Below the pieces are notes generated by a model, which saw nothing but the letters and a program-made list of their open reading frames with translations, was not told the DNA's origin and did not search any database. From Epiperipatus broadwayi (taxonomy: Eukaryota > Onychophora > Udeonychophora > Euonychophora > Peripatidae): a stretch of 64,000 nucleotides of DNA. Both the position numbers and the translations under genes were made by a program. Of the stretch, positions 11,989 to 25,592 are shown one piece after another. Positions within the stretch are counted from its first letter, which is position 1, and each line of letters opens with the position of its first letter. The DNA lies in assembly GCA_028023455.1 (NCBI GenBank), contig JAQFVV010013324.1, positions 1 to 64,000 on the forward strand, written 5' to 3'.

Positions 11989-13824
11989 ATATATTGTAAT
12001 TCTTCCCCAACACTTCTTCTATTTTTCTATCAATAAATATCCAGGGGCACCAATTCTATTGATCCTAGAATAAACTTCTAATCTGACCTTGCATTAAATT
12101 ATTAATGAGACTCTTAAAATGCTGTCCTACCCTAGCTCAACTCAGTTAAGGGTTATATAGATCTATAGGGTGTAAAATGTATATTAGATTTGGTAGGAAA
12201 CATTATGATTAATAGAAACAAAACATCTATTAAGTTTTAAAATAAATAAGTAATTGGAATTGGTAAAATTCTACCATTTAAATTGTCAAGTTATAATCTA
12301 TACCTCATTTTGTCTCATCGTCCAAATGCATTGAACAATCTCTACTGTGTGATAAAATTAAAATAATAAAATAAAGATGTAATGCTGATTAACTATAATG
12401 TATGGTAAGTTAGAGTTAAATATAAAATAAAATATAACATTACTTAACTTTTAATTGTACAGTAGTTTAAAATAAATAACTGAATTAATGTCTTATCTAA
12501 AATAATAAGGAAATTTCTCAGGAAATTGATTTATTGCATGGCTTAATTTTAAATATATACTTTCCAACAACTACTAATTACTATCATAACAGTAATGACA
12601 CAAATTAAGCATTATTGTAATAAAAATTGTAGTAGTTAGATAATGAAAGAAATAGGGTGCATTTTGATTTCAATTCATCATCTAAATAATAAGTAAGTAA
12701 TAAGATATCTATAGAATCATTAAATAATCAAACCTTTCATATAGTGTTTGAATCAAGAAATTCAACATCATCAGATCTGGACATGTTCATCTTTAAATTA
12801 TGGAATAGTACAATCATATTATATTGGATATGTAAGTGTATGTGCATGCATGGAAATGTAGAACATGAATGCATGTCAAAGAAGAATTCTGAACAAAGCT
12901 TTTAAATAAATAAAACATATATTACAAGATAATTAAATAAACACTTGGTTTTCTAGTTTACACAAATTCATATTTTGGAATAATTCAAACATCAATGATT
13001 AAATAGTCTACATATGCCAACTGTCAATGCATTTTGATAGTCTTATAGAAAGAAATATTATAATTCTAGCACTAAAATTATAAAATGTGATACTAAAATT
13101 CTTGGCCTTTTACTTCAAATGCACATCAAAACAATATGAGAGGCACTTTTAAATCTAAGAATAAGAAGTCAAGCTATCCTTCACAAACCAAATAAATAAT
13201 TATATTAATTATCTACACTTTTTTTCTTTGGCTTGCTCAGTCAAAATGAGAATGAAACCCTCTAAGAGTTGATGGCATAAAACCTAAGATAATTAATATG
13301 ATATGATTTGAAATGATGATTAATAATCACAAATCAGTGATGGATTTTCTCCATACCTTCTGAATTAATAATATTTTATGCATGCCTCTGGATTATGCTA
13401 CCTGTTATGAAATAATTAATGCAACCAAATCCAATTAGTTTACTTATGAAATTGGTATAAAATATCATAATACAGATGATGACAATAGCCAACCAAGCTT
13501 TAACACTAATTCTACTTCAGCTGTTCTGTGAGAAAAATCAATTCTGCCTTTATTTTATTTTCTTATCAGCAAACTATCTTACACTTAGCTATGAATAAAT
13601 GATCGAAAAGCATTCAATATAAATACAAGGGATAAAAAGACTTTCTTAACTCAATTCCTTTAAATAACAGTATACAATGGCTCCCTAGCCTAATTCTAAC
13701 ACTTTAAACAAACTGATGTGGACATCATCTCATCACCAAAAAACAAGGGAAATACACTAGTTGACTTCACATACTATAATTATTATAAAATACAACTACT
13801 TAATCAGGAAAATATAATCCACTC

Positions 13825-13956
13825 CTGACAAATATTTCAACAAACTAAGAGAGAGCTCTCTCAATCCCTGACAATGCAACATATAATCAAATCATAATGA
13901 ACATTTTAATAAACTGAGGGAGAGTTCTCTCAATACCTGACCATACAATATATAAT
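13825..13956. repeat. Two diverged ~73-bp direct repeats with inner palindrome
   Basis: Both units run from TGA(C/A)A..ATTT to ATATAAT. Each contains an imperfect palindrome around GAGAGAGCTCTCTC (GGGAGAGTTCTCTC in the second). Confidence 0.65.
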
Positions 13957-15464
13957 ATACACATTTTTGTTCTGCATAATCACTAAATGCATTGCAATCT
14001 AAGCATAGAAAATAATAAATTTACTCTTAAATAAATCCCTAATCTTTCCACTTCTTTCTGGCACATTTCATCAACCAAAACTGATGGAAATTAAATTATT
14101 TCTACCCTCAATTCAACAATTATATAACTGGATTAAATAATGAGAGGTACATAAGCATAATAATTCATAATCAATTTCAAATCACATTTGATAGAGAAAT
14201 ACTGTAACAACATTAATTAATAACTTATAAAAAATAATAAATAAATTTTTCATTTCTGACAAAGCATAAAATTTAACTTAGAAATATGATTATTATTATT
14301 AAATAAGCAAGTCAAAATAACTCTTTAGTGTATTTGGTATTAGCCCATAAATTGTAATAAAAAGTCTGGTTTGGGATAAACAACAAATCTTGAAATTTGG
14401 AGCCAAATAAACATTAAAAAATAAACCTTATAACTTCTTAAAAATGCAAAGATAAACAATAAATTTTATGTAACTACCCCTTTTCAAAATGAGCTGTTAA
14501 CTACCACATAAAAACAGATATTTCTATTGCCATACATATATAGAAATACAAGTACATAATAAAAACTAAATTAAAATAATACTAATTACCCATTATAATA
14601 TCTCTCCATATTATAGCTTTGCAAGAAGTTCTTGAAGAGAGAATTAATAATCAAATAAAAAAATCATAAGACAAATAATTAATCTACCCATCTATCAGAT
14701 GCTAACAAAAATAATAATCATTAAAGCTTTTTTTTCTTAGCTGGAATGAAAAGTTTATTTACAGTCTATAGATAACACATTTTGGTCATGTACAAAAATG
14801 ATGATGATCATTTGTATACTCATAAATATAGATCAGTACATAGAAATTTCCTGCAGGGAGATAAATAATATTAATTTGGTACAATTTAAGAGTATTTCAA
14901 AGTTTTTTTTTAGCAATAGCTAATGAAACCTCTGGCAATATAAAATATGAAAAATTTCATTTTGGCAATAAATATTTATTACGACATAAGCAGAGCAATA
15001 TTTTTTTATTTAATTTATTAGGCTGGTTTAAGCATTTGTTCTAAATTTTTAAACATCATTCACAAGGCAAATAACTACCTAGTTCATAAAATCCATTTAA
15101 ATTCACAGTAAGTTTATTGATAATATAGTTAAAAAAATCAAGTACAATTGAAAAGCCAATAAAATGAAAGAAATTCACATCCAGTTTCATGCTCTTCAAC
15201 TTGTTCATTTACAGCACATTTAGAGATAAGTTAATAGTTCATTAATAATACATCACACATTTTGTTTCTCATTTTCAGATACAAATGGTTAAGTATATAT
15301 TTTTGTCAATAATAATAATAAAGCAGGTTATAATAAACTATCTAGACACATTTTTCTGTGTAAACTTTACTCCTTTATAGTTAGCAAAAATTATCAACAA
15401 AGAGTTTCTGAAGTGTTTTATAAAAAAAATTTCAGCATAAATCTTCCCCAATAATAATAAAATT

Positions 15465-15680
15465 CACACATTCCAGTTATTTCTTTAATGTTAGAGATTA
15501 AATCTAGATAAATCAAACTTATATTATAGGCACACATTTGAATTGCTTCCTTAATATTTAGAGATAAAACTTAGGTAAAATAGATGTTACATATAAACAC
15601 ACATTTTAATAATTTCTTTATTATTCAAAATTAAAGATAGGAAAATTAGATTTATAATATAGACATACATATGCATCTGA
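15465..15680. repeat. ~67-bp degenerate tandem repeat, three-plus units
   Basis: CACACATT-type starts recur at 15465, 15531, 15598 and about 15664. Each is followed by a TTTCTTTAAT-like and then an AGATAAA-like segment. Spacing is 66, 67 and 66 bases. Confidence 0.65.
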
Positions 15681-16644
15681 AATGATGATTTGACATTTAG
15701 ATTAATCAAATAAAAGTAGGGAGATATACCTTATTTCTATAATTTTTTTACATTTGCATATTACTTTCTTATTTTCCTTAGTAGAATTTCTGAGTTGTTT
15801 TCCTCCAAATAATTAATAGTAGTTTTTACTTTTAAGCTTGAATTATGGAAGAACTAACTTGTAGAAACAAAATTGTACTAAAACAATTTTTTATGGAGAG
15901 GGAATTGTTGAAATCAGAAAAGCCAACTTTCTATAAAAGGATCCCCCTTTTATATCAGATTACTACTCAAGCATCTGTTCTTCCACCAATCCAAGGTCAT
16001 GCAATAGTTGAACTCTAAAACAAAGGTTGCTCTGCCCACTGGACTGAGCTAATTAGTTACAAAATATGCAAACATCTCTATCTTTTGAAAAGAAAGAAAG
16101 AAAAAAATATTTTGTCTTAAAAAAATATTAAATTGAACCAAGAATAAAATATTCTGTATTTCCAAAGTAACAAAATAAAAAAATAATAATAATAGTACCT
16201 GGAAGAATGTTTACAAATATTGTATTTAAGGTAATGACATTAAGATGAACACATTTTTTATCATATGGAGATCTATCCAGGCTGATAGTGCAGAATGAGG
16301 TTTTAGAGAAAAGAGAAAACATGTTTTTTACTAGGAAAATTAACTGGACTATTGTAAGATTTATTACAAATTTTAATCTCCAATAAACCCAGAATTTGCG
16401 ATTGTACTATATAATACCATTGAGTCAGCTGTAAAACTGTTTCGATTGTTTTCTATTTCCTCATGCCAGTCGTTTTATGGCATTGATGCTAATCAAAAAC
16501 ACTTACATATTACGATTCCGGGCCAGGCCTGTGATTCTATTGTATAAACATCGGCTTTTTTAGTTTTTGTAATAGGAAATTAGAGGAACTAATAGAAAAT
16601 AATATTACTATTTAAAAAAACAACAAAATTTAGAAATTCACATT

Positions 16645-17815
16645 AAATTTAAAAATGATACCCGAATAATTGACTTTTTTTTGGACAGTAATTAATCGTA
16701 AAATGGGTTGTTTTTGTTTGTGTAAGTCTGTCAAAAGTTACAGGATTTTTTAAATCGAAAATAAGACACAATTATACATTTTTTTTTTCAATTTACACAA
16801 AATTGCTACATTCATGCTAAATTTACAAATGATACCCGACTAATTTGCCTTTTTTGTTTTTGGACAGTAATTAATCAGAAAGTGGTCTCTTTTTGTTAAT
16901 ATGTATATATAAACAGTATCGTTCTTTAAACACTACATTTCAAAATGATACCCGACTACGTTGAATTTTTTTTTGGACCGTAATGAATCAGAAAGTGGAT
17001 TGTTTTTGTTAGTGTGTAGATATCAAAAGCCTTAATATTATTTAAATAACAAATTTAAAAATGATACCCGCGGATAACTTTTTTTTGGGTATTGACAGTA
17101 ATTAATAAGAAAGTGGGTTTTATTTTTTATTTTTTGGGCATATATATATATAAAGTTACGGTCTTTTTTTTCAATCAAAAATAATACGCAATTCTACATT
17201 ATTCAATTTACTTACAACACTAAAAAAATTCACACTACAATTTTAAAATGATACCCAACGAACTTGATTTTTTTTGGGAAAGTAATTAATCAGAAAGTGG
17301 GTTCTTTTTGTTAGTGTGTATATCTAAAAAGGACCATCATTGAAAGACTCAATTGAAAAATGATACCCAACTAATTTGCTTACTTTTTTTTTGGACAGTA
17401 ATGAATCAGAAAGTGGGTTTGTTTTGTTAGTGTGTCTATATAAAAAAGTACCATTATTTCAATACTAAATTTAAAAATGATAGCCGAATGATTTGCATTT
17501 CTTTTGGACAGTCATTAATCAGAAAGTGTTTTTTTTTGTTGTTGTAAATATTGTGTATATATGAAAAGTACCGTAATTCAAATACTACATTTAAAAATCA
17601 AACGCAGACTAATTTGCTTTGTTTTCTTTGGACAGTAATTAATCAAAAACTGGATTGGTTTTGTTAGTATGTAGATATATAAACTAATCTTATTTAAATA
17701 GTAAATGTAAAAAAAAAAAATTCCCGGCTAATTTTTTTTTTTTTTTTTTTTGGACAAGTAATTACTAATAATCAGACCCTGGGTTGTTTTTGTTTATATA
17801 TATATAAAGTAACTT
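16645..17815. repeat. Degenerate ~117-bp tandem array, nine units
   Basis: A core AAAATGATACCCGACTAATT followed by TTTTTTGGACAGTAATTAAT and CAGAAAGTGGGTTGTTTTTG recurs at about 16657, 16831, 16947, 17063, 17250, 17362, 17479, 17599 and 17721. Typical spacing is 112-122 bases. Two intervals are longer (174 and 187) because they carry an extra ~65-base block with CGCAATTCTACATT or CACAATTATACATT. The GATACCC box and GGACAGTAATTAATCAGAAAGTG box are best kept. No coding potential. Confidence 0.85.
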
Positions 17816-18817
17816 GTTATGGACGAATTCTCGTGAAAATGTTACTTTTCACATGATCCTTGAAATACTGTTGTTCTGCACCCTTAAAAGCAATTTTTGA
17901 GGGTTACCCATTCTTAATGGAACCTTCAGGACATTGTTCATAAAGTTACAATGTAACAGTAGGTTAGAGCACTTGAAAAAAATACATTTGTAATAAAATT
18001 TTAAATAATTATGACAGGCTAAAATCCACACACGCTCACACCAAAGTATAAAGAAAATAGACATTCTAGCATTACGATAAAGTTAATAACACAACCAACT
18101 GTGGCAGCCAATAAAGGCATTTGTCTGTGCTTTTACATAGAAAAAAGCCTAGACTGGGAGAGACTCTTTTTGTGTTTTGTCATAGAAAGAAGCCTCTTAG
18201 GTTGTGTCTAAACTGCTGGAATGGTATATTTCTAGGAATTGAACTGGAAATAGCGCCATCATGCCGCTGACACCAGGAAATAGAAAACAACTGCTTTTTC
18301 GACTGAATTGATACTCTTAATATTAGAAGTTCCGATATTTACTTTCGTAATTGATTTCAATATAATTAAATTAATATGACCATTAATTATATATATAAGT
18401 ACACTTTCCCTTTCAGTAATGACAATCGAAAATCTATTGAGCTAGCAATTAGAAAAAAATGAAAAAAAGCACATCAAAACGATCTTTTTTTTGGAAATCA
18501 TGATCTTAATCTGGAAATGAATGGCCCCAAGATGACTAAATAAAGTTTTCATGGGAGACCTTAAAATGCATGATACACCTACTTCATTTAAGTTAATATT
18601 TTTATTTTCTGTAGAATATTGTACTTCAGTTTTGTTTTCTGAGAAATTATCTTAACTTTTTTATTTGTTCCCCTTAAAGTTACTGCAACATCTTTTTAAT
18701 TTTCTGAAAAATCAGGATCCCCGCCCTCCTATATTTTTTCCGCTATGTCCTGGTTTGCATTTATTACCTGAATCACTATTTATCACAGAATGCATTGAAT
18801 AGTTTGTTGCTTATTTC
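17816..18817. other. Gene-free stretch, locally less AT-rich
   Basis: From 18090 to 18300 the sequence has more G+C than its surroundings (for example tagcgccatcatgccgctg) but no recognisable domain on either strand. The minus frame 17849-18064 is not recognised. Confidence 0.4.
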
Positions 18818-18838
18818 ATCATCATGATCATCATCAAC
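18818..18838 (-). repeat. TGATGA-type 3' tail of RTE LINE
   Basis: On the minus strand the LINE ends with CCTGCTGTGG, ATTGATAAATAATGG, then TGATGATGATCATGATGATG. A short TGA/TGATGA microsatellite tail in place of poly(A) is typical of RTE elements in arthropods. Confidence 0.8.
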
Positions 18839-21539
18839 CATTATTTATCAATCCACAGCAGGATGAACGTCTATCAAAGTTTAATCTATCTTCTTCGATC
18901 TTTAACATTTTTTTCCACATCACCCAAGCATACTTTCTTATTTCATCCATCCTTCTCACAAGTGGTCTCTTTCTGGGTCTCTTACAATTTCTTGGAATCC
19001 AGTTTAAGATTTCAATTGTCCATCTATTATCCCCTCTTCTAGCAATATGTCCAGCTCAACACCACTACAGTCTTTTAATTTTTTCAATGAGGTCAGTAAC
19101 ACCTATTTGTTCTCTTACCCATATATTGTGTTTTCAATCTCTTCTTGTTACTCCCAACATACATTTCTCCATATTTCTTTGAATGGTCTGAAGTCTATGT
19201 ATTGCTTTTCTATTAAGGGTTCAAGTCTCAGATCCATATGTAAGAACTGGTAAAACACCTTTACTAAAAACCCTTTTTTTCAAACACATAGGCATATTTC
19301 CTTTTAGTATTAAGTTATTTCTATCAAAAGCAATCCAACAAAGCATAATTCTACGATTAATTTTATCTATTATGTCACAATCTGTATTAATGATCTGACC
19401 AAGATATGTGTAACTGTTAACGTTTTCTAACTCATCATAATCAATCTTTATTTTCATACTTTGAAAAAAATCCATAAACATTATTTTAGACTTTTTAACA
19501 TTTATCTTTAGTCCTACTTTCATCTGATAACTCCTGCAACATTTCCTGCAGCTCTAAAGCATTGTCTTCAAAAACAATTACATCATCTGCAACATCTAAA
19601 TGACTTAAATAATCTCCATTTACTTTCACTCTTTTAGCTTCCCATTTTAATCCACAAAATACTTCTTGCAGCACTGCTGTAAAAAGTTTTGGAATTATAG
19701 AGTCACCCAGTCTTACACCCTTTTCAATATTTATTTTTCCCAGTAGCATTATGCAATCTAATTGTTGCTGTTGCATTTTTATAAATATTCTTTAAAATAT
19801 GACAATATCCTGGATATATACCTTGATGATCCAATGCTTTAATCACTGAAGAAATGTTTATAGAATCAAATGCTTTTACATAGTCTACAAATCCAAAGCA
19901 TAATGGAAACTCATATTTATTTGGCCTTTCTATAACTTCTCTCAATACTTGGATATGATCTACTGTATTGAAACCACTTTTAAATCCAACTTGTTCTCTT
20001 GGTTGGTGGAAATCCAATATTCTCTGTAGACGAGTTATAATTATCTTGGTAAAAATTTTGTGTAAAAATGATAAAAGGCTGATAGATCTGTAATTTCTAA
20101 TATCTTCTTTATCACCTTTTTAAAATATTAATATTAATACTGCATTCTTCTAATCATCTGGTATATCTTTATCATTTAGATATTTGATATATAACTTTGC
20201 TAAAAAATTTCAATTTCTTCACCTGCTTCTTTTAATATATCAATTATAATTCCATCATTACCTAGAGCCTTTCCTTTCTTCATTAATGTGATTGCATGTC
20301 TCACTTCTTCATTTAAAATTCTGGGCAATTCGGAAGATGTAATAGATATAGGAGGTACTTGTTCTTTATTACTATATAATTCTTGATAAAAATCTTCTAC
20401 CAACTTCATGATGTCATCTCTCTTTTTAGTAATAATTCCATCTTTTTTTCTTATTGCAGATATAAACTTTCTACCAATACCAAAATGTTGTTTAACATTC
20501 TTGAGACTTTTATTTTCTTCTACAGATTTCCTTGCTATTTCACAGATATACTTTCTTATATCATTTCCAAAATTTCCCGCACCATTTACAAAATTCGAGA
20601 TATTCAATCCTTTTTAATGCATCGTTTTTATATATCTTCATATTCCTTTTTTTCTTCATAAATTCTCTAGTCTCAGTAGATATTTTGTTGGTCAACTGCT
20701 GCTTTTTTCTACCAGATATCTTTGTTGCCATTTTTAAAAGTGTATCAGTTATTTTCATATTAACTTCATTTAAATATGAATCATGTTCAAAATCTACTAA
20801 TGTTTGAAACCGATTTGTAAGTTCTATTTTAAATTCATTAGAATGTTTCTGAAGATTAGGAATATCAACTGTAAATATTATTTTTCGTAATATTTTTTGT
20901 CTCTCTAGTTTTGCATCTTCCTGTGTTAAATTTATTAAGAATATTACAATCTTGAAATATGTATTTTCTGTTTGTCAAAATATAATCCAATTCTGCTGTA
21001 TCATCATTTGGATGCTTCCATGCCCATTTCTTTTTAACATTTTTCTGAAAAAAAGGATTCATAATATAAAGTTTTTCTTTTTCTGCGAACTCCACAAGTC
21101 TATGTCCTCTCTTATTTCTATTACCATAACCAAAATTATCTACAGCACTTTTATCTTTCATTTTTTACCAATTCTAGCATTAAAATCTCCCATAACAATT
21201 TTAAAATGTTGTTTGCTCTGATCAAAAGCCTTTTGTACATCCATATAAAAATCTTCTACTACTTCATTACTATGAGAACTTGTTGGAGAATAAATCTGAA
21301 TTATCTGCATTTGGTATCTGCTATTAAGTTGTATAACTAATCTTTCCACTCTGTCCAATACACCATCAATCCCACCAATGTTGTCATAACACTTTTTATT
21401 TATAATCAATCCTACTCTACTTGTATTTCTAATATTTATGCTTTTAGAATAGGGGACATGTCCACTTTTCAAATCAATTGTCTCTTCACCTTTTTTTCTA
21501 ACTTCACAAAGTCTAATAATGTCCCATTTAATATAAGAC

Positions 21540-21643
21540 AGTTCTTCTTTTAATTCTTGCAATCGTCTTTCATTTGAAAGTGATCTGCAACAGTTCTTCT
21601 TCTAATTCTTGCAATCTTCTTTCATTTGAAAGTGATCTGCAAG
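21540..21643 (-). repeat. 52-bp tandem duplication inside LINE endonuclease
   Basis: Two near-identical 52-base units encode the segment around CRSLSNERRLQELEEEL. Since 52 is not a multiple of three, the duplication shifts the frame and alone would kill the ORF. Confidence 0.85.
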
Positions 21644-21660
21644 TGTAAGTTCCTAAATAA

Positions 21661-22404
21661 AAAGTTGTCATCAAAAGGTGGCCTGGGTTCACAATCAGGG
21701 GATTTTTATCACCTTCCACTTTCGGCCAACAACTGCTGTCTTGGTTGGTGACTTTACAGCCTCCTGGGAATAAGGTCGATGATTTATTTTTGTCTGAAAT
21801 AATTGTATAATCATTGGAAAATATTTATCATTTACACATATATTCATTCTGCCTTATCAGGCAACTGAGAAGAAAGACTATGGTGTTTTTGATGTTAATC
21901 TCGGAGATAAAAAGCCAATAAACTCACAATGCTGGCCAATGCATGTTGGCGAGCAGCCCATCAAAGTTGTTATACTATATGAATAACCACATAGTAATAA
22001 CAGCTGCAATGACAAGAATGTATGGAGATAACATTGGGAATTTGCCCTTCTCTGTTTCTTTAAAGATTCCAAGAGGAATCAAAGAGTCTATTTTCAGCTA
22101 ATAGCAAACTCCTTTCTGCTTATTTAACATCCATTATACGACCCACTGTTCTGTCAATTGGAACAGAAAACACTCATAAAGTATTGTCTTTCATTTTAGT
22201 ATCCAACATTTTGGCACTTATTGGTTCGCAATTATTTTTTATTGATCGTAAACAATTATACATATTACATATATTACTTTCAATAACTAGTAGTGCTTCA
22301 TTTTTCTTTCTAAATACATAACATTTATGCTAGTTCTTTGAAAGCATACATTTTTCTTTTACCAGTTCTTCCATATCAATACCAAAACAAACAAACTTGC
22401 AGCT
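21661..22404. other. No gene; possible LINE 5' flank
   Basis: The first ~130 bases read into the LINE start and may be its 5' UTR. The remainder up to the hAT relic holds no recognised feature. The minus frame 21878-22072 is not recognised. Confidence 0.4.
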
Positions 22405-23930
22405 TCATAAATCTTTGCTTGTCAAATCCAGCAATTGTACTTTAAAATCTCTTGCACCAATATTAAATGATAAAAATTTTAATTCTCTCAGGTTAGCATT
22501 AAGGGGATCCACAATAAAAGCTGGAGTTAGTTTATCATTTCTAAATTGCTGAAACCATTGAAGAAGAGATTCTACCATGTTTAAAATTGTTGTCTTAAAA
22601 ATAATCATTGTTAATAAGGGCATTTTTTCTTGACAATGTGGAGACACGTTTGGGAAATGAGCTAAAGTTCCTCCCTCTAAATCTTCAGCAAATAGAATCA
22701 ATTTCTTTTCAAACAAAATAATTTCTTCTACCATTAAAAAGCAATATTTTCCTTACATTGAAATTTATGGTTATTCTGATTCAATTGTGATGTAACATCC
22801 ACCAATAAATACAATTTTTGCAACCACCGATCTGTTAATTTTAAATACTGAATGCAATTGTTATCAAAAAATTGTTTGAGTTTATTAATGCAAAAAGGTT
22901 TTAACATAATGTTTCTAAAAAGCCACCAATCCCTGTTATATTGGAGAAGATCTGAATACTCATATTTGTCATAGAAACCCATCAAAGTGTTAATGGTTAA
23001 GTCTTCTTTCTATACTAAAATTAGTCATCTTAATTACGAACTCCATAATTTTACAAATTTCTTCTGGAAATGTTTGTGCACAAAGTACTTCCTGGTGAAG
23101 TATACAGTGTAAAGTAATCATTTCATGATTAATCCTTTTTAAAAAATTGAAACAACATCCTTTTTTGATCCCATCATACTGTTTGCACTATTAGTTGCAA
23201 TTGACACAATTTTATCAAGTGTAATATGTTTTTCCCCTGCATTCAATGCCATAATTTGCTATGTCCTCTCCTCGTGTTTGGCCCTTGAATGGTAGCAATT
23301 CTAAAAGTTCTTCTCTTGTACTCTCAGATGATATAAACTGCATATAAATAAAAATTTGGGCTGTATCCTTGATGTTGCAAGAATCACCCACTGTGATTGA
23401 TAAATATAATTGAATCTTCTTGAATTGTTGGTTAGCCATATTTAAAGGCCTTTTAGCTGTCCTATCTGTGACTTCTTTGGCAGATAATAGCATGTTTTAG
23501 TTTTATTTAAAATCTCTGTTTTATTTTTGAAATCATGAAAAAGTTCTTTATGTGCATTAACGAAACAACATTTTATGTACTCACCATCTGTGAATGTTTT
23601 TCATCTCTTAGCGATTTCCTGACTTACTATAAAGCTTGCAATAGTAACATTATTGATAGACTATCTCCAATAATCAAATACAAAACTTAAATTGTCTTTT
23701 TCTGAAGTTCTTCAATTGCGCTTTTTCTCATGTCAATGTCAGGATATTTTATGACAAATGTTGTGTGTTTTGTTGTGACTTATCTCTCCAAAATAGACTT
23801 CTTGTTTTGTGCCAGTGTTTCTTTGCAAATAAGGCAGGTTGGAATGTCGTCTGAGTTTCACAATAAACGTGGTAGATTTAGTCCATTTGGTTTTAAAATC
23901 ATGATGCTTATCTAATGTTTTTCTTAGTTT
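22405..23930 (-). pseudogene. Dead hAT transposase, GTF2IRD2/ZBED-like
   Basis: Three open pieces plus broken upstream sequence follow the order of hAT transposases of the type from which GTF2IRD2 and ZBED proteins derive. A BED-like zinc-finger remnant (23900-23700) shows FKTKWTKS, CLICKETLAQNKKSILER and RKSAIEELQKK. Next, 23493-23215 shows LLSAKEVTDR, then NIKDTAQIFIYM, then EELLELLPFKGQTRGEDI. Piece 22985-22734 has LQYNRDWWLF and LYLLVDVTSQLNQ. Piece 22734-22405 has FEKKLILFAEDLEGGTLAHF. These are separated by stops and frameshifts. The active element would cut and paste DNA with 8-bp target duplications. I do not see the C-terminal dimerisation block or certain terminal repeats. Identification rests on recalled family patterns, not a search. 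Confidence 0.75.
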
Positions 23931-24424
23931 TTTTCCTCATAGTCATGTTGAAAAACATTTTAAATAGTGTAATATATTTAACATGTTTTATCCATGTTTC
24001 ACCACTACAAAAATAATTATATGTTCTTCTTGTAGATTATGCCATTTTATCTCTTTATGATTTTTTATTATTTTGCACTTACAATGTTTTTTTTTAAATT
24101 TTTTGAACCTGTTTCTGATTAGGTCCTGTAGAACAATATAGACATTAATGAATAGCTACATAAATTCAAAGAACCACATATAGCTCATGAGCCTGACACC
24201 AATATCTGGCTAGTGTACAGGAAATAGTTTGCGATTTTGATAGATCAGATTGAGTAAACAATAAATCTATTGAATCAGCTAATCCACTATTTATATAATA
24301 AATATATCTTACTTCAGAAGAGACAAAAATAAATTTATCTTAATTGGGAATATTTTTATAGGTATTAACTTTTTTTTCTCACAATAAGTTAGATTCTTTT
24401 TCAAAAAGTTTGGTTTTAATTTAA
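23931..24424. other. No gene
   Basis: AT-rich, between the hAT relic and the foldback repeat. It may contain the 5' part of the hAT element, but no terminal repeat is visible. Confidence 0.3.
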
Positions 24425-25243
24425 CATATTACTTAATGTTATATATAGAGCTCGCAAAACAAGCTCTTAACAAGTTTTGAAAATATCCTCAACCCCAGAT
24501 GGGTTTCTGCATCTAGCATTGTCAGTGAGGTGCCTGAATATTCATTAGATTAAAAATACTAGGACAAGCCAGCACTTTATCTAATGTATAACTATAGAGA
24601 AGAAAATCTGAAATTTTCAGACATCCAAATGTTTAAAAAACCAGCTATCTAACTCAAATAGCCATATAGGACTGAACTAAGTTCAGATACACCCTATATT
24701 AATAGCTTTACAATATAAAATCACCAAAGCCTTAATAGCAAAAAATAAATTGATAAAAAAATCCAAGTCAGATGTCACATGACCTAATTTTAATAAAGCT
24801 CATATTCACAAAACAAGCTCTTAACAAACTTTGAGAATATCCTCAACCCCAGACCAGTTTCTGCATCTAGCATTGTCAGTGAGGTGCCAGGATATTCATT
24901 AGATTAAAATTACTAGGACAAGCCCAGCACTTTATCTAATGTATAACTTAGTTCAGTCCCATATGGCTATTTGAGTTAGATAGCTGGATTTTTAGACATA
25001 TGGATGTCTAAAAATTTCAGATTTTCTTCTCAATAGTTATACATTAGATAAAGTGCTGGGTTTGTTCTAGTATTTTTAATGTAATGAATATCCTAGCACC
25101 TCACTGATGTTGCTAGATGCAGAAACTAGTCTGGGGTTGAGGATATTCTCAAAACTTGTTAAGAGCTTGTTTTGCGAGCTCTATATATAACATTTGTAAA
25201 TACAAGCTTTATTAAAATTAGATCATGTGACATCTGACTTGAT
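24425..25243. mobile_element. Nested foldback (long inverted repeat) element
   Basis: Block 24447-24690 (CAAAACAAGCTCTTAACAAG, CTCAACCCCAGA, CATCTAGCATTGTCAGTGAG, CCAGCTATCTAACTCAAATA) is repeated directly in part at 24797-24950 and then in inverse at 24952-25190. The segment with AGTCAGATGTCACATGACCT (24769-24796) returns inverted as AGATCATGTGACATCTGACT at 25222-25241. The region thus reads arm, partial arm, inverse arm, with almost no spacer. There is no coding frame. A relative with the same signature boxes lies at 52126-52600. Confidence 0.8.
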
Positions 25244-25592
25244 TTGTTTTATCATACTACTTAAACACATAATGTTTTCCTAATTTTAAAATTAAATAAA
25301 ATAAAATGTTTTCCATTGTAATATTTTTAATTAAAATGTACAAATAAGTGATATATGTGATGAACACATTTTTATTTGCGTCAGATTAAATAATGTTTGG
25401 AACATACAGTGTAATCTGAACACAATGATACTATCATTCTCTCATCCAGAAATGCTGAGTTTTAAATCGATACAAATCAAGAGATATAATCTCTGTCTAA
25501 TTAATTAAACTCAGAAAGGTTGTGAAAATTTGGATTGGAATAGCTTTATCTAAAAGTCATTTATTTAAAAGTTTATTTTACAATATATTTTG
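25244..25592. other. No gene
   Basis: AT-rich sequence with no recognised feature. Confidence 0.3.

Larger units (their letters stand above)
11985..16644. other. Gene-free AT-rich stretch
   Basis: No long frame, RNA gene or recognisable transposon. It holds two small tandem repeats, listed separately, and scattered A/T runs. The minus-strand frame at 16128-16322 shows no recognisable motif. Confidence 0.5.
18818..21660 (-). pseudogene. Dead RTE-type LINE (endonuclease-RT)
   Basis: Pieces in several frames follow the order of an RTE-clade LINE. Endonuclease comes first (21660-20865): LGTYTCRSLS, IKWDIIRLCEVRKKGEE, LKSGHVPYSKS, KQHFKIVMGDFNARIGKK, then DDTAELDYILTNRKY. RT follows (20607-19221): KKGKALGNDGIIIDILKEAG, EQVGFKSGFNTVDHIQVLRE, CFGFVDYVKAFDSI, GVRLGDSIIPKLFTAVL, the catalytic box VADDVIVF (usual FADD), GLKINVKKSKIMF, YLGQIINTDCD, and VLPVLTYGSET. 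The C-terminal domain (19220-18830) reads GHIARRGDNRWTIEILNW. The 3' tail is TGATGATGA-like. At least four frames and several stops make it non-functional. Such LINEs move by nicking target DNA and priming cDNA there. The endonuclease start is recognisable but the 5' UTR boundary is not. Confidence 0.9.

Noticed and set aside
19047-21221. Plus-strand frames over the RTE LINE
   Set aside because: Antisense to clear RT and endonuclease motifs.
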